Below are positions 1-8,492 of a stretch of DNA of 53,393 nt, piece after piece. How positions within the stretch are numbered: position 1 is the first letter of the stretch; every line of letters begins with the position of its first letter. The notes under the pieces are model-generated. The model did no database searches. It had not been told where the DNA came from and saw only the letters and a program-made list of their open reading frames with translations. Source of the stretch: Bacteroidales bacterium (lineage in GTDB: Bacteria > Bacteroidota > Bacteroidia > Bacteroidales > PXBB01); contig JAQVVM010000031.1 of the NCBI GenBank assembly GCA_028698995.1, positions 1 to 53,393 on the forward strand, written 5' to 3'. The translations under genes were made by a program, and so were the position numbers.

Positions 1-1523
1 ATTTCTTTCAGAAGCACCTTTCCCGTCATTTCTACAGGTGATTTTATTCCCATCAGACGAAGTATTGTGGGTGCCAGGTCAGCAAGTTTTCCATTGGAGA
101 GTTCTTTAAAGTCCTTATCCAACAAAAAACAAGGTACAGGGTTATTACTGTGAGCAGTGTTAGGAGAGCCATCAGGATTAATGGCGTATTCTGCATTACC
201 ATGATCAGCAGTAATAATAACCGAATATCCTTTTGAAAGTGCTTTCAGAGTTACTTCCTGAACACAACTGTCAACTGTGGCTACAGCTTCTCTTATAGCA
301 TCAGGAACACCGGTATGACCTACCATATCAGCATTGGCAAAATTTAGGCAGATAAAGTCTGCACACTCTTTGTCCAATTCAGTAATAAGCGCATCTTTTA
401 ATTCCAAGGCACTCATAGATGGTTTCAGGTCATAGGTTGCAACTTTTGGAGATTGTACAAGAATACGTTTTTCATTCTCAAAGGGAGTTTCCCTGCCTCC
501 GGAAAAGAAAAAAGTAACATGTGGATATTTTTCAGTTTCTGCAATACGAATTTGACTTTTGTTATTTAAGGCAAGGACTTCACCTAAGGTCATTTTAACA
601 TCTTCCTTATCAAAAATGACAATAATATTTTTAAAAGCCTCATCATATCTTGTCATTGTGAGGTAGTGTAATGGCATCGTTTTCATTTGGAATTCAGGGA
701 AGTCTTTCTGAGTTAGAACCGTTGTAATCTCCCTGAGTCTATCAGATCTAAAGTTAAAACAAATGACCACATCTCCATCCTGAACTAGAGCTATTGGTTT
801 ACCAGAATCATCGGTAATAACTACTGGTTTAATAAATTCGTCTGTAACACCTTCATTATAAGAATCCTTTATAGCTTGTAAAGGGCATTTGAATTGACTC
901 CCAATACCGTAAACCAGCATATCATACGCAATTTTAACTCTTTCCCATCGCTTATCCCTGTCCATAGCATAATACCTCCCACAGACAGTTGCAATTTTTC
1001 CTATTGATTTTTTCAGGTGTGCATCCAGTTCTTTTACATAGCCAAGTCCGCTTTGCGGGTCTGTGTCTCTTCCATCTGTAAAAGCATGGATGAATACATT
1101 CTTTAATCCAGACTCAGCAGCAATATCACACAATTTCATCAAATGTTTTGTTGACGAATGCACACCTCCATCTGAAACCAAGCCAAAAAAATGCAGGTTT
1201 TTATTATTTTTGAGTGCATAATTAAAGGCATCTTTTATAGCTTTATTATCTTTAATACTATTGTCTTCAACGGCTTTGTTTATCTTTACAAAATCCTGAT
1301 ACACCACACGACCTGCTCCCATGTTTAAATGTCCCACTTCAGAATTACCCATTTGACCATTAGGTAAACCTACATCTTCTCCTGAACATAATAATTCAGA
1401 GAAGGCGGATGATTCTCGCAAACTGTCAATAAAAGGAGTAGGTGTATTATATATTAAATCTGAAACTGATTTATCGCCTTCACCCCAACCGTCCATAATT
1501 ATCAGCAGCACTTTCTTTCCCAT
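1..1523 (-). CDS. gpmI: 2,3-bisphosphoglycerate-independent phosphoglycerate mutase (3' end cut by window edge)
   Basis: Cytoplasmic glycolytic enzyme that interconverts 3- and 2-phosphoglycerate, using two metal ions and a phosphoserine intermediate. The minus-strand reading frame is open from an ATG at 1521-1523 to base 1. The first residues contain MDGWGEG, which carries a metal-binding aspartate. Near 1330-1350 the translation reads GNSEVGH, the active-site serine motif, followed by LNMGAGRVVYQD. Toward the C-terminus (near 300-360 and 190-215) are NFANADMVGHTG and TADHGNAE, the metal-ligand motifs of the alkaline phosphatase superfamily. About 507 codons are present against a usual family length of 505-515, so only a few C-terminal residues are missing. 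It is divergent from xth and has its own -7 box. Identification is secure. Confidence 0.96.
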   Translation of the reverse strand, partial: MGKKVLLIIMDGWGEGDKSVSDLIYNTPTPFIDSLRESSAFSELLCSGEDVGLPNGQMGNSEVGHLNMGAGRVVYQDFVKINKAVEDNSIKDNKAIKDAFNYALKNNKNLHFFGLVSDGGVHSSTKHLMKLCDIAAESGLKNVFIHAFTDGRDTDPQSGLGYVKELDAHLKKSIGKIATVCGRYYAMDRDKRWERVKIAYDMLVYGIGSQFKCPLQAIKDSYNEGVTDEFIKPVVITDDSGKPIALVQDGDVVICFNFRSDRLREITTVLTQKDFPEFQMKTMPLHYLTMTRYDEAFKNIIVIFDKEDVKMTLGEVLALNNKSQIRIAETEKYPHVTFFFSGGRETPFENEKRILVQSPKVATYDLKPSMSALELKDALITELDKECADFICLNFANADMVGHTGVPDAIREAVATVDSCVQEVTLKALSKGYSVIITADHGNAEYAINPDGSPNTAHSNNPVPCFLLDKDFKELSNGKLADLAPTILRLMGIKSPVEMTGKVLLKE

Positions 1524-1547
1524 TTCAACTTATATTAATATAATAAG

Positions 1548-1555
1548 CAAAATTA
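1548..1555 (-). promoter_or_regulatory. Bacteroidota -7 promoter box for gpmI
   Basis: The minus strand reads TAATTTTG, matching the Bacteroidota -7 consensus TAnnTTTG, 25 bases upstream of the gpmI ATG. No clear -33 TTG is seen at the usual distance. Confidence 0.5.
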
Positions 1556-1598
1556 CAAAAATTTAAGATTGAAAATATTTAAATAAAAAGCGATTCCA

Positions 1599-1629
1599 TT
1601 GAATAATTACAGAATCTTTATTATTTTTG
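1599..1629 (+). promoter_or_regulatory. Bacteroidota-type promoter for xth-ppk2
   Basis: TTG at 1599-1601 and TATTTTTG at 1622-1629 are separated by 20 bases, which fits the -33/-7 pattern of the Bacteroidota housekeeping sigma factor. Transcription would begin near 1636, about 30 bases before the xth ATG. Confidence 0.65.
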
Positions 1630-1665
1630 TTTAAGCTTTAAAAAAAATTCCAAAGAAAAATATTA

Positions 1666-2436
1666 ATGAAAATAATTACTTATAACGTAAACGGAATAAG
1701 ATCTGCATTAAATAAAGGATTCATTGATTGGCTTAAAGCTGCGGATGGAGATATTGTGTGTCTTCAGGAGACAAAAGCTACTTTGGAACAGATTCCTGTA
1801 TTTTACTTTGAAGAAGCGGGGTATAATCATTTTTGGTTTTCAGGTCAAAAAAAAGGCTATAGTGGGGTCAGTATCTTGAGTAAGATTAAACCTGACAATG
1901 TTGTTAAAGGAATAGATATTGAAAAATACGATAATGAGGGACGTTTTATCAGAGCTGATTTTGGGAAGATTTCTGTGGTAAGTGTTTATCATCCTTCCGG
2001 TAGTAGTGGAGATGAAAGACAGGGCTTTAAGATGAACTGGCTCGAAGACTTTTATAATTATATTCAGAAATTAAAAGTAGAAAGACCTTATCTGATACTT
2101 GCCGGTGATTACAACATTTGTCACAAACCTATCGACATCCACGACCCAATAAGAAATGCGGGAAGTTCCGGATTTTTACCTGAAGAACGAGAGTGGATGA
2201 GCCGTTTTCTTGATAGTGGTTTTACAGATTCTTTTCGTTTTTTCAACAATCAAGCTCACCAATACACTTGGTGGAGTTATAGAACCAACGCCCGATCTAA
2301 AAATCTTGGATGGCGCATTGACTATATTATTATATCAAAAAAATTAGAAGAAAGGCTCAAATCATCTACAATATTGTCTCATGCTTTACATTCAGACCAT
2401 TGCCCAGTCCTTACCGAAATTGACTTTAATATCTAA
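1666..2436 (+). CDS. xth: Exodeoxyribonuclease III
   Basis: Cytoplasmic base-excision repair nuclease of the exonuclease/endonuclease/phosphatase fold. It cleaves the backbone at abasic sites and degrades duplex DNA from 3' ends. The 256-residue protein has the expected family length. Visible motifs in order are YNVNGIRSAL at the N-terminus, LQETKA (metal-binding glutamate), GDYNICH (catalytic Asp/Asn), WRIDYII, and the C-terminal HSDHCPV with the catalytic Asp-His pair. The ATG at 1666 follows a good promoter. ppk2 starts three bases after its stop, so the two are probably co-transcribed. Confidence 0.95.
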   Translation: MKIITYNVNGIRSALNKGFIDWLKAADGDIVCLQETKATLEQIPVFYFEEAGYNHFWFSGQKKGYSGVSILSKIKPDNVVKGIDIEKYDNEGRFIRADFGKISVVSVYHPSGSSGDERQGFKMNWLEDFYNYIQKLKVERPYLILAGDYNICHKPIDIHDPIRNAGSSGFLPEEREWMSRFLDSGFTDSFRFFNNQAHQYTWWSYRTNARSKNLGWRIDYIIISKKLEERLKSSTILSHALHSDHCPVLTEIDFNI

Positions 2437-2439
2437 ATA

Positions 2440-3327
2440 ATGACAAACAACTTCGATCAAAAGAATTATATCTATCAAAAAAACCGACATAAGGACTTAA
2501 GCCTTTTCACAGAACCCGATTTAGCCCTATTTTCTACAAAAATAGGAGGAAACACATTATTAAGTGATAATGTAAAAAATTTAAACCGTTTACAGCATCT
2601 ATTATTTGCACATGGGAAATATGCACTATTGGTAATAATTCAGGCTATGGATGCCGGAGGTAAAGACGGCATTACAAAGCATGTTTTTGCTGGACTTAAT
2701 CCATTGTGCTGTAAAGTAAAAAGTTTTAAAGCACCATCTATTGAAGAATTAGCTCATGACTATCTATGGCGTTGTGCAAAAGAACTTCCTGAAAGAGGTA
2801 TGATTGGTATCTTTAACAGATCCTATTTTGAAGAAGTAATAATCGTAAGGGTACATTCCGGTATCCTCGAAAAGCAAAACATTCCGAATTTTTCTCAAGC
2901 TCTACACAAAGGAAACTCTCTTTGGAAAAGACGTTTTGAAGAAATTAATAATTTTGAGAAGTATCTATTTAATAATGGTATCATTCCTATTAAAATATTC
3001 CTTAATATTTCTAAAGAAGAACAAAAACATAGGTTTTTAGCCCGCATTAATAAAACTTCCAAGAACTGGAAATTTAACAATGGAGACATTGATGAAAGGA
3101 AGTATTGGGACAAATATATGGCATGTTATAATGATTTATTTAAGAACACCTCTACACATTATGCTCCATGGCATATTGTACCTGCTAATAACAAATTATT
3201 TGCAAGATTAATTGTTTCCGAAATAGTTATTAATAAACTTAATGAACTTAAGTTGCATTATCCTAAAATGAACTCAACTAAGCTTGAGCAATTGCTTCAA
3301 GCAAAAAAAACCCTCGAAAACGAATAA
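2440..3327 (+). CDS. ppk2: Polyphosphate kinase 2 family protein (polyphosphate:nucleotide phosphotransferase)
   Basis: PPK2 enzymes move phosphate between inorganic polyphosphate and nucleoside mono- or diphosphates. The 295-residue protein has a P-loop-like Walker A segment, MDAGGKDG, with Asp71 and Lys75. Next come the family motif NRSYFEEV (more often NRSHYEDV), a lid region FLNISKEEQKHRF, and YAPWHIVPA near the C-terminus. This is the single-domain form. Whether it prefers AMP, ADP or GDP cannot be read from the sequence. It follows xth by three bases, probably in one transcript, but no functional link between the two is obvious. Confidence 0.9.
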   Translation: MTNNFDQKNYIYQKNRHKDLSLFTEPDLALFSTKIGGNTLLSDNVKNLNRLQHLLFAHGKYALLVIIQAMDAGGKDGITKHVFAGLNPLCCKVKSFKAPSIEELAHDYLWRCAKELPERGMIGIFNRSYFEEVIIVRVHSGILEKQNIPNFSQALHKGNSLWKRRFEEINNFEKYLFNNGIIPIKIFLNISKEEQKHRFLARINKTSKNWKFNNGDIDERKYWDKYMACYNDLFKNTSTHYAPWHIVPANNKLFARLIVSEIVINKLNELKLHYPKMNSTKLEQLLQAKKTLENE

Positions 3328-3331
3328 AATA

Positions 3332-3466
3332 TTAATTGGCGATACCTCTTTTCACATCCCTTTTGTAGGGTTTCATATATTTACAAGTTCTTTTATGACA
3401 GCTGAATGTTCCTAACAAAAAAAAGAATAACAGCAATAACGATAAAATTTTAATTGTATTTTTCAT
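3332..3466 (-). CDS. Small predicted lipoprotein, 44 residues
   Basis: A short minus-strand frame read by hand in the 362-base gap between ppk2 and the histidine kinase. It starts with ATG at 3464-3466 and stops with TAA at 3332-3334. The product has a Lys/Asn N-terminus, a hydrophobic core rich in Leu and Phe (residues 6-18), and a lipobox-like LGTFSC with Cys23. A basic, Cys/Tyr-containing tail (HKRTCKYM) follows and ends in GIAN. A promoter with ideal spacing lies 84 bases upstream, which supports a real gene. The mature peptide would be about 22 residues and lipid-anchored. Its function is unknown. The stop lies only a few bases from the end of ppk2, on the opposite strand. Confidence 0.6.
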   Translation of the reverse strand: MKNTIKILSLLLLFFFLLGTFSCHKRTCKYMKPYKRDVKRGIAN

Positions 3467-3488
3467 AAGTCTTAAGTTTTGTATAATG

Positions 3489-3509
3489 ATGGTAACTTGC
3501 TGTTATCAT
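3489..3509. repeat. Short inverted repeat in the leader of the small lipoprotein gene
   Basis: ATGGTAAC and GTTATCAT flank a 5-base loop. The stem pairs fully on the plus strand if one G-U pair is allowed, and with one A-C mismatch on the minus strand. There is no T-tract, so it is not an obvious terminator. It lies in the predicted minus-strand leader. Confidence 0.3.
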
Positions 3510-3549
3510 GGAAAGGATTTAGTTGTTGTATTCTTCTTTAATAACGTCT

Positions 3550-3580
3550 CAAAATTAATATTATTCTTATTTTATTGCAA
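3550..3580 (-). promoter_or_regulatory. Bacteroidota-type promoter for the small lipoprotein gene
   Basis: On the minus strand TTG (3580-3578) is followed after 20 bases by TAATTTTG (3557-3550). The spacing is the same as in the xth promoter. It points at the 44-residue lipoprotein gene, leaving a leader of roughly 75-80 bases. Confidence 0.6.
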
Positions 3581-3614
3581 TAAAAAATCGCTTACTAAAT
3601 CTGTAAAAATCAAT

Positions 3615-3622
3615 TATCTTTG
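3615..3622 (+). promoter_or_regulatory. -7 promoter box for the histidine kinase
   Basis: TATCTTTG matches TAnnTTTG, about 68 bases upstream of the kinase start codon. No convincing -33 TTG is seen. Confidence 0.5.
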
Positions 3623-3689
3623 TAGATATTAGTACAAAATTTCAAATAATTTCAAAATAAAAGCGTTTAATTTTTCTAAAAAAAAGAAG

Positions 3690-5195
3690 GTGAATATATA
3701 CAAGAAGAAACGATTGTGGAAATGGATGTTGTTTGTTTTGGCAGTACTTATTATTTCTGCTTCTTTATGGTACACGAACATTTTGGTGGGAAAAATTGCT
3801 CTTGATGAAAAGGAAAAAGTGAGATTATGGGCAGATGCTATCCAAAAAAGAGCTTCCTTGGTAAAATACACCGAAGAGCTTTTTGAAAGGCTTAAAGCAG
3901 AAGAAAAAAAACGTGTACAAATTTGGGCAGAGGCCACTAAGCGATTAATAAATGCGGATAACAATGAAGATCTTACATTTTATTCTGAAATTATTTCAGG
4001 AAATACAAATATACCAGTCGTTCTTACTGATGAAAACAAAAGGATTATTTCATCTAAGAATACTGACTTCTCTACAGACAGCATTCAATTTTTAGAAGGG
4101 TCAATAGAAGAAGAATATAGTGTTTATGAACCAATTACAGTAAATATTTTTCAAAATAAAAAGAGTTATCTTTATTTTAAAGAATCTCTTATTTTTAATG
4201 ATTTACGCAACATTCTTGATGATATAATCAGTTCTTTCATATCAGATGTTGTTAACAACTCTGTTTCAGGACCAGTTATAATCACGGATAGTTCTTATTC
4301 AAACATTATTGCTTATGGAAATATTGATTACGGAGAACTCAACGATTCAAGTGATACAGAAAAGATTATTCACTATATGAGAACCGGAAGTCAGTTTTTT
4401 GAAATAGAATTAATTAATTATGGCAAGAGCTATGTATTTTACAAAGATTCCTATATATTAACCCAATTGCGTTATTTTCCAATTTTTCAACTTATACTAA
4501 TTTCATTTTTTATTGTAATCTCATATTTTCTATTCAGTATTTCACGAAAAGCAGAACAAAATCAGGTTTGGGCGGGTATGGCAAAGGAAACTGCACATCA
4601 ATTTGGTACGCCACTTTCTTCGTTGCTTGCTTGGGTTGAATTGCTTAAACAAAGTAATGCTGATGCCACAATTGTTGGTGAAATTGAAAAAGATATTCAA
4701 CGCCTTGATATAATAACCGACAGATTCTCAAAGATTGGTTCAATCCCCAAATTAGAAAACACAAATCTCATTGATTCTGTTGAGAATGTGGTTAATTATA
4801 TGAAACTACGCACTTCTAATAAAATTAACTTCCGAATTGAAAAACCTTCTATTCAATTAATTGTCCCACTCAACGAGCATCTTTTCGGATGGGTTATTGA
4901 AAACCTTTTAAAAAATGCTGCAGAAGCTATCACCGGGGATGGAGAAATATTTATACAGATTACAGATGATGAAAAGAATGTTTTTATTGACATTAGTGAT
5001 TCTGGAAAAGGTATTTCAAAAAGAGTTTTTAAAAGCATATTCAACCCCGGATATACCAGCAAGAAGAGAGGTTGGGGATTAGGTTTGTCGCTATCAGAAA
5101 GAATAATTGAAAAATACCACAAGGGGCGTATTTATGTTAAACAATCAACCCTGAATAAAGGAACCACTTTCAGGATAATTCTTAGGAAAAGATAA
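3690..5195 (+). CDS. Membrane sensor histidine kinase
   Basis: Inner-membrane signalling kinase of 501 residues. It has a basic N-terminus and a first membrane helix at about 13-30. A long extracytoplasmic region follows, then a second hydrophobic segment (about 265-285) ending in SISRKAEQNQ. The H-box is AKETAHQFGTPL with phospho-acceptor His303. The ATPase domain has the N-box ENLLKNAAEAI, the G1 box DISDSGKGI and the G2 box GWGLGLSLS. No HAMP or PAS domain is obvious. The frame opens with GTG at 3690. An internal ATG lies slightly downstream but would remove the positively charged residues before the first helix, so GTG is preferred. No response regulator is adjacent, and its partner is unknown. 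Confidence 0.9.
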   Translation: MNIYKKKRLWKWMLFVLAVLIISASLWYTNILVGKIALDEKEKVRLWADAIQKRASLVKYTEELFERLKAEEKKRVQIWAEATKRLINADNNEDLTFYSEIISGNTNIPVVLTDENKRIISSKNTDFSTDSIQFLEGSIEEEYSVYEPITVNIFQNKKSYLYFKESLIFNDLRNILDDIISSFISDVVNNSVSGPVIITDSSYSNIIAYGNIDYGELNDSSDTEKIIHYMRTGSQFFEIELINYGKSYVFYKDSYILTQLRYFPIFQLILISFFIVISYFLFSISRKAEQNQVWAGMAKETAHQFGTPLSSLLAWVELLKQSNADATIVGEIEKDIQRLDIITDRFSKIGSIPKLENTNLIDSVENVVNYMKLRTSNKINFRIEKPSIQLIVPLNEHLFGWVIENLLKNAAEAITGDGEIFIQITDDEKNVFIDISDSGKGISKRVFKSIFNPGYTSKKRGWGLGLSLSERIIEKYHKGRIYVKQSTLNKGTTFRIILRKR

Positions 5196-5245
5196 TTATT
5201 AAAGCACAAATTATTATTTTTCATTTCTTACAATCATAAGTTTCT

Positions 5246-5253
5246 TAATTTTG
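5246..5253 (+). promoter_or_regulatory. -7 promoter box for the first S41 protease
   Basis: TAATTTTG matches TAnnTTTG and ends 18 bases before the ATG at 5272, implying a very short leader. Confidence 0.5.
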
Positions 5254-5271
5254 TTTTTCTAACCTCGGAAC

Positions 5272-6912
5272 ATGACAAACAACGATAGATTAAAACCATA
5301 CTATCCTATTATTTTGGCTTTTGTATTGGTGACAGGGATGTATTTAGGATCAGTGATGATGAGTATTAAATTTTCATCTTTTAATAATATTAAAAGTTCT
5401 CTTTTCAATATTGACTTTAATAATTATGACAAATTTAATGACATACTTAATTATATAAACGACAGTTATGTAGATAGTGTTAACAGAGTAGAACTTGTTG
5501 ACGATGCTATTGTTGGACTTCTTCATAAGCTCGACCCTCACTCTGCTTATATTACTGCAGCAGATTATCAACAGATGAATGAAAGTCTTTTAGGCAATTT
5601 TGAGGGTATCGGAGTTGAATTCAGAATTGAACAGGATACTGTTGTTGTTATTAGCACTATTTCCGGAGGTCCTTCCGAAAAGGTGGGACTTAGGGCCGGA
5701 GATAGAATTGTTATGGTAGATGACACACTAATTGCAGGTGTTGACATTTCAAATGAAGAAGTCATGAAAAAGTTGAAGGGACCAAAAAATACTAAAGTTA
5801 AAGTAAGTATTCAAAGACGTAATATTGAATCATTAATTGATTATGAAATAACAAGAGATGTTATTCCCTCCTACAGTGTTGACATTGCATATATGGTAAA
5901 TAATGAAATCGGGTATATAAAAATTAACCGTTTTTCTGCAACGACTTATACTGAGTTTATTAATGCTGTTAGCCGACTCCGATTTAAAGGAATGGATAAG
6001 CTCATTATTGACTTAAGAGGTAACGGAGGAGGTTATCTTAATGCTGCCATTCAAATTGCTGATGAGTTTCTTGAAAAAGACGACCTTATTGTTTACACAG
6101 AAGGTCTTAACAGGCCACGATCTTATGCTTATGCAACCAGTATAGGAGACTTAAAACAAACCCCATTTGTAATACTTATTGATGAATGGTCAGCTTCGGC
6201 CAGTGAAGTTCTTTCCGGTGCATTACAGGATAATGACAAAGGAGTAATTATAGGGCGTCGCTCTTTTGGTAAAGGATTGGTACAAGAGCAAATAGAACTC
6301 ATGGACGGTTCTGCTATCAGGCTTACAGTTGCCCGTTATTACACCCCTTCCGGACGTTCCATCCAAAGACCTTACTCTGACGATGTAGAATCTTATTATA
6401 TGGACTTTTATAAGAGGTTTTTTGAGAGTGACGATACATTAAAACAAGTTTTAGACACCAACAAGTTCTACTCAATAGGAGGCAAAGTGTTATATGGTGG
6501 AGGAGGCATCACACCAGACATAGAGATAAAAATTAATGAAGATAAATACTCCGATTTTTATTCAACATTAAATAACAGGGGATTGATTTATGAATATTCC
6601 TTTTATTATGTAGATAACTACAGAGATAGTTTGAAAACTATATATAATGATGCAAATAATTTCAACAGAGGATTTAATATTACTCCAAAAGTATATACTG
6701 AGTTTAATAATTATTGTCTTTCGGAGGGTGTATCGAGAGAAAGAACGGATACTATAAATTCTGATATTATTATTAAAACCCAAATGAAAGCTTACATTGG
6801 CAGGAATTTATTCAGTTATGAAAGCTTCTATCCTGTTATTCACAAGATTGATGACACTTTCTTAAAAGCAGTCGAAGTTTTAAGTGATACAGCTATTTAT
6901 AACGCCAATTAA
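5272..6912 (+). CDS. S41 family C-terminal processing peptidase (first copy)
   Basis: Periplasmic serine protease of the CtpA/Prc family, 546 residues. An N-terminal membrane anchor (about 13-30) is followed by a helical segment ending in LDPHSAYI, the signature before the PDZ domain. The PDZ domain spans roughly residues 95-180 (GGPSEKVGLRAGDRI). The catalytic domain contains LRGNGGGYL, then SASASE with Ser309 and RSFGKGLVQ with Lys334. The 25-residue spacing matches the Ser-Lys dyad of the family. The C-terminal 150 residues are Asn/Tyr-rich and less recognisable. A second S41 protease lies at 26682-28352. The gene overlaps the convergent aminotransferase gene by four bases at its end. Confidence 0.93.
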   Translation: MTNNDRLKPYYPIILAFVLVTGMYLGSVMMSIKFSSFNNIKSSLFNIDFNNYDKFNDILNYINDSYVDSVNRVELVDDAIVGLLHKLDPHSAYITAADYQQMNESLLGNFEGIGVEFRIEQDTVVVISTISGGPSEKVGLRAGDRIVMVDDTLIAGVDISNEEVMKKLKGPKNTKVKVSIQRRNIESLIDYEITRDVIPSYSVDIAYMVNNEIGYIKINRFSATTYTEFINAVSRLRFKGMDKLIIDLRGNGGGYLNAAIQIADEFLEKDDLIVYTEGLNRPRSYAYATSIGDLKQTPFVILIDEWSASASEVLSGALQDNDKGVIIGRRSFGKGLVQEQIELMDGSAIRLTVARYYTPSGRSIQRPYSDDVESYYMDFYKRFFESDDTLKQVLDTNKFYSIGGKVLYGGGGITPDIEIKINEDKYSDFYSTLNNRGLIYEYSFYYVDNYRDSLKTIYNDANNFNRGFNITPKVYTEFNNYCLSEGVSRERTDTINSDIIIKTQMKAYIGRNLFSYESFYPVIHKIDDTFLKAVEVLSDTAIYNAN

Positions 6913-8015
6913 TTTGAGTAAAACGATTTAATTTTATCTGCAACAAATAAAATCTGTTCCCTGCTTAGTTCCGGATACATAGGAAGACTCAGAATTTTAT
7001 GCTGATAATCAGCAGCCACAGGACAATCATTTTCATTATAACCCAGATAAGCATAAGCAGGCATAAAAGGAAGTGCATTTGGATAATGAATTGCCGTTTG
7101 AATATCGTTTTCATTTAAGTAAGCCATTAATTCATTTCTGTGTTCTGCCCTTAAAGAATACACATGAAAAATATGCTTACAATTATTACGAATTTTAGGT
7201 ACTTGAAGTTGTTTTACATCCTTTAGCAGTTCATTATAAAGTAAAGCATTATTCAGACGGGCACTATTCCAATTGTGAATATGAGGCAGCTTTGCATTAA
7301 GTATGGCTGCTTGTAAGCCATCAAGTCTGCTGTTTATACCTTCAATCAGATGGTGGTGTTTTTTGAGGGCACCATGATTGGCATAAAGGCGAAATTTTTC
7401 ATCAAGGATATCATCATTTGTAATAATGGCACCTCCATCTCCGTAGGCTCCCAAATTTTTCCCGGGATAGAAACTAAAAGTTGAAGCATGACCAAAAGTG
7501 CCTACAAATTTGCCATCGTACTCTGCAAAATGAGATTGGGCACAATCTTCAATTAAAAACAGATGGTGCTTTTGGCACAAATCTTTAATGATATCAATGC
7601 GAGCCGGTTGTCCGTATAAGTGTACCGGAATAATGGCTTTTGTGCGAGCGGTGATTTTATCTTCAATAAGATCAGTATTAATATTGAAATAGTCCTTTTC
7701 AATATCTATGAATACTGGCTTTGCACCTGTCTGTGAAATAGTTTCAGAAGTAGAAATCCAACTGTTGGCAACGGTAATAACTTCATCACCTTGCCCAATA
7801 CCTAACATTTTCAAAACAATATAAATAGCATCTGTTCCATTGGCAACACCTATACAATGCTTTACACCGTATGCTCTGGCAAAATTTTCTTCAAACTCTT
7901 TTAGATATTTTCCGCCAACAAAAGCAGTGTCATTAATTACATTATTTATTGCTGTGTCAATATCATTTTTCAAAGAAAGATACTGTGCTTTTAAATCAAC
8001 AAAAGGGATAAACAT
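6909..8015 (-). CDS. DegT/DnrJ/EryC1 family sugar aminotransferase (WbpE/PorR-like)
   Basis: PLP enzyme of 368 residues that aminates a keto-sugar nucleotide, normally with glutamate as donor. Visible motifs include VGGKYLKEFE near the N-terminus, GVANGTDA (cofactor phosphate binding), EDCAQSHFA (Asp that contacts the pyridine nitrogen) and FYPGKNLGAYGDGG with the PLP-binding Lys186. It is the last gene of a four-gene operon, 11 bases after the acetyltransferase gene. In the Wbp/Wlb route, an aminotransferase of this type acts on the 3-keto sugar made by the Gfo/Idh enzyme and hands the 3-amino sugar to the acetyltransferase. That substrate assignment is inferred from context; the family assignment is firm. 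Confidence 0.92.
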   Translation of the reverse strand: MFIPFVDLKAQYLSLKNDIDTAINNVINDTAFVGGKYLKEFEENFARAYGVKHCIGVANGTDAIYIVLKMLGIGQGDEVITVANSWISTSETISQTGAKPVFIDIEKDYFNINTDLIEDKITARTKAIIPVHLYGQPARIDIIKDLCQKHHLFLIEDCAQSHFAEYDGKFVGTFGHASTFSFYPGKNLGAYGDGGAIITNDDILDEKFRLYANHGALKKHHHLIEGINSRLDGLQAAILNAKLPHIHNWNSARLNNALLYNELLKDVKQLQVPKIRNNCKHIFHVYSLRAEHRNELMAYLNENDIQTAIHYPNALPFMPAYAYLGYNENDCPVAADYQHKILSLPMYPELSREQILFVADKIKSFYSN

Positions 8016-8026
8016 AAATTACATTT

Positions 8027-8488
8027 TTAAATATTTCTTATTCTTTTAGCGGGGTTTCCTGCATAAACACCTGATTGCTTAATGTCTTTCGTAACAACAG
8101 CACCTGCGCCTATTACAACGTTGTCAACAATAGAAACAGGTAGGATGGTAGCATTTGTCCCGATAATGACATTTCTGCCAATTTTTGTAGCAACCCAAAG
8201 AGATTTGTCGCCTCCTGAAAGTTTACCGTTTTTAAAGAGATAATTAATAAACATAGCTCCGTGAGAGATAAAGCAATTATCTCCGATTTCTACCAATTCG
8301 CAAATAAAAGCATGAGATTGAATCTTGCAATTATTTCCAATAACTACTCCGTTTTGTATTTCAACAAAAGGGCCAATAAAGCAATTATCACCAATTTTAC
8401 AATCGTACAGATTCGCAGGTTCTACTACTGTAACATTTTCACCAAAATCTACATTTCTGATTGCAACTTCTTTTCTAATATATTTCAT
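8027..8488 (-). CDS. Hexapeptide-repeat sugar N-acetyltransferase (WbpD/WlbB-like)
   Basis: Left-handed beta-helix acetyltransferase of 153 residues, probably acetylating the 3-amino group of a UDP-sugar with acetyl-CoA. Imperfect hexapeptide repeats run through the chain (IGDNCFIG, VVIGNNCKI, IGRNVIIGTNATI, VVIGAGAVV) and end in GVYAGNPAKRI, typical of this class. The upstream frame stays open to 8530, but the ATG at 8486-8488 is preferred because the preceding gene ends at 8493. This leaves a 4-base gap and gives the usual N-terminus. It sits between the oxidoreductase and aminotransferase genes, as expected for a di-acetamido sugar pathway. Confidence 0.88.
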   Translation of the reverse strand: MKYIRKEVAIRNVDFGENVTVVEPANLYDCKIGDNCFIGPFVEIQNGVVIGNNCKIQSHAFICELVEIGDNCFISHGAMFINYLFKNGKLSGGDKSLWVATKIGRNVIIGTNATILPVSIVDNVVIGAGAVVTKDIKQSGVYAGNPAKRIRNI

Positions 8489-8492
8489 ACAA

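Noticed and set aside
3629..3964. Minus-strand open frame over the start of the histidine kinase
   Set aside because: It is antisense to a well-supported gene and has no recognisable domain.
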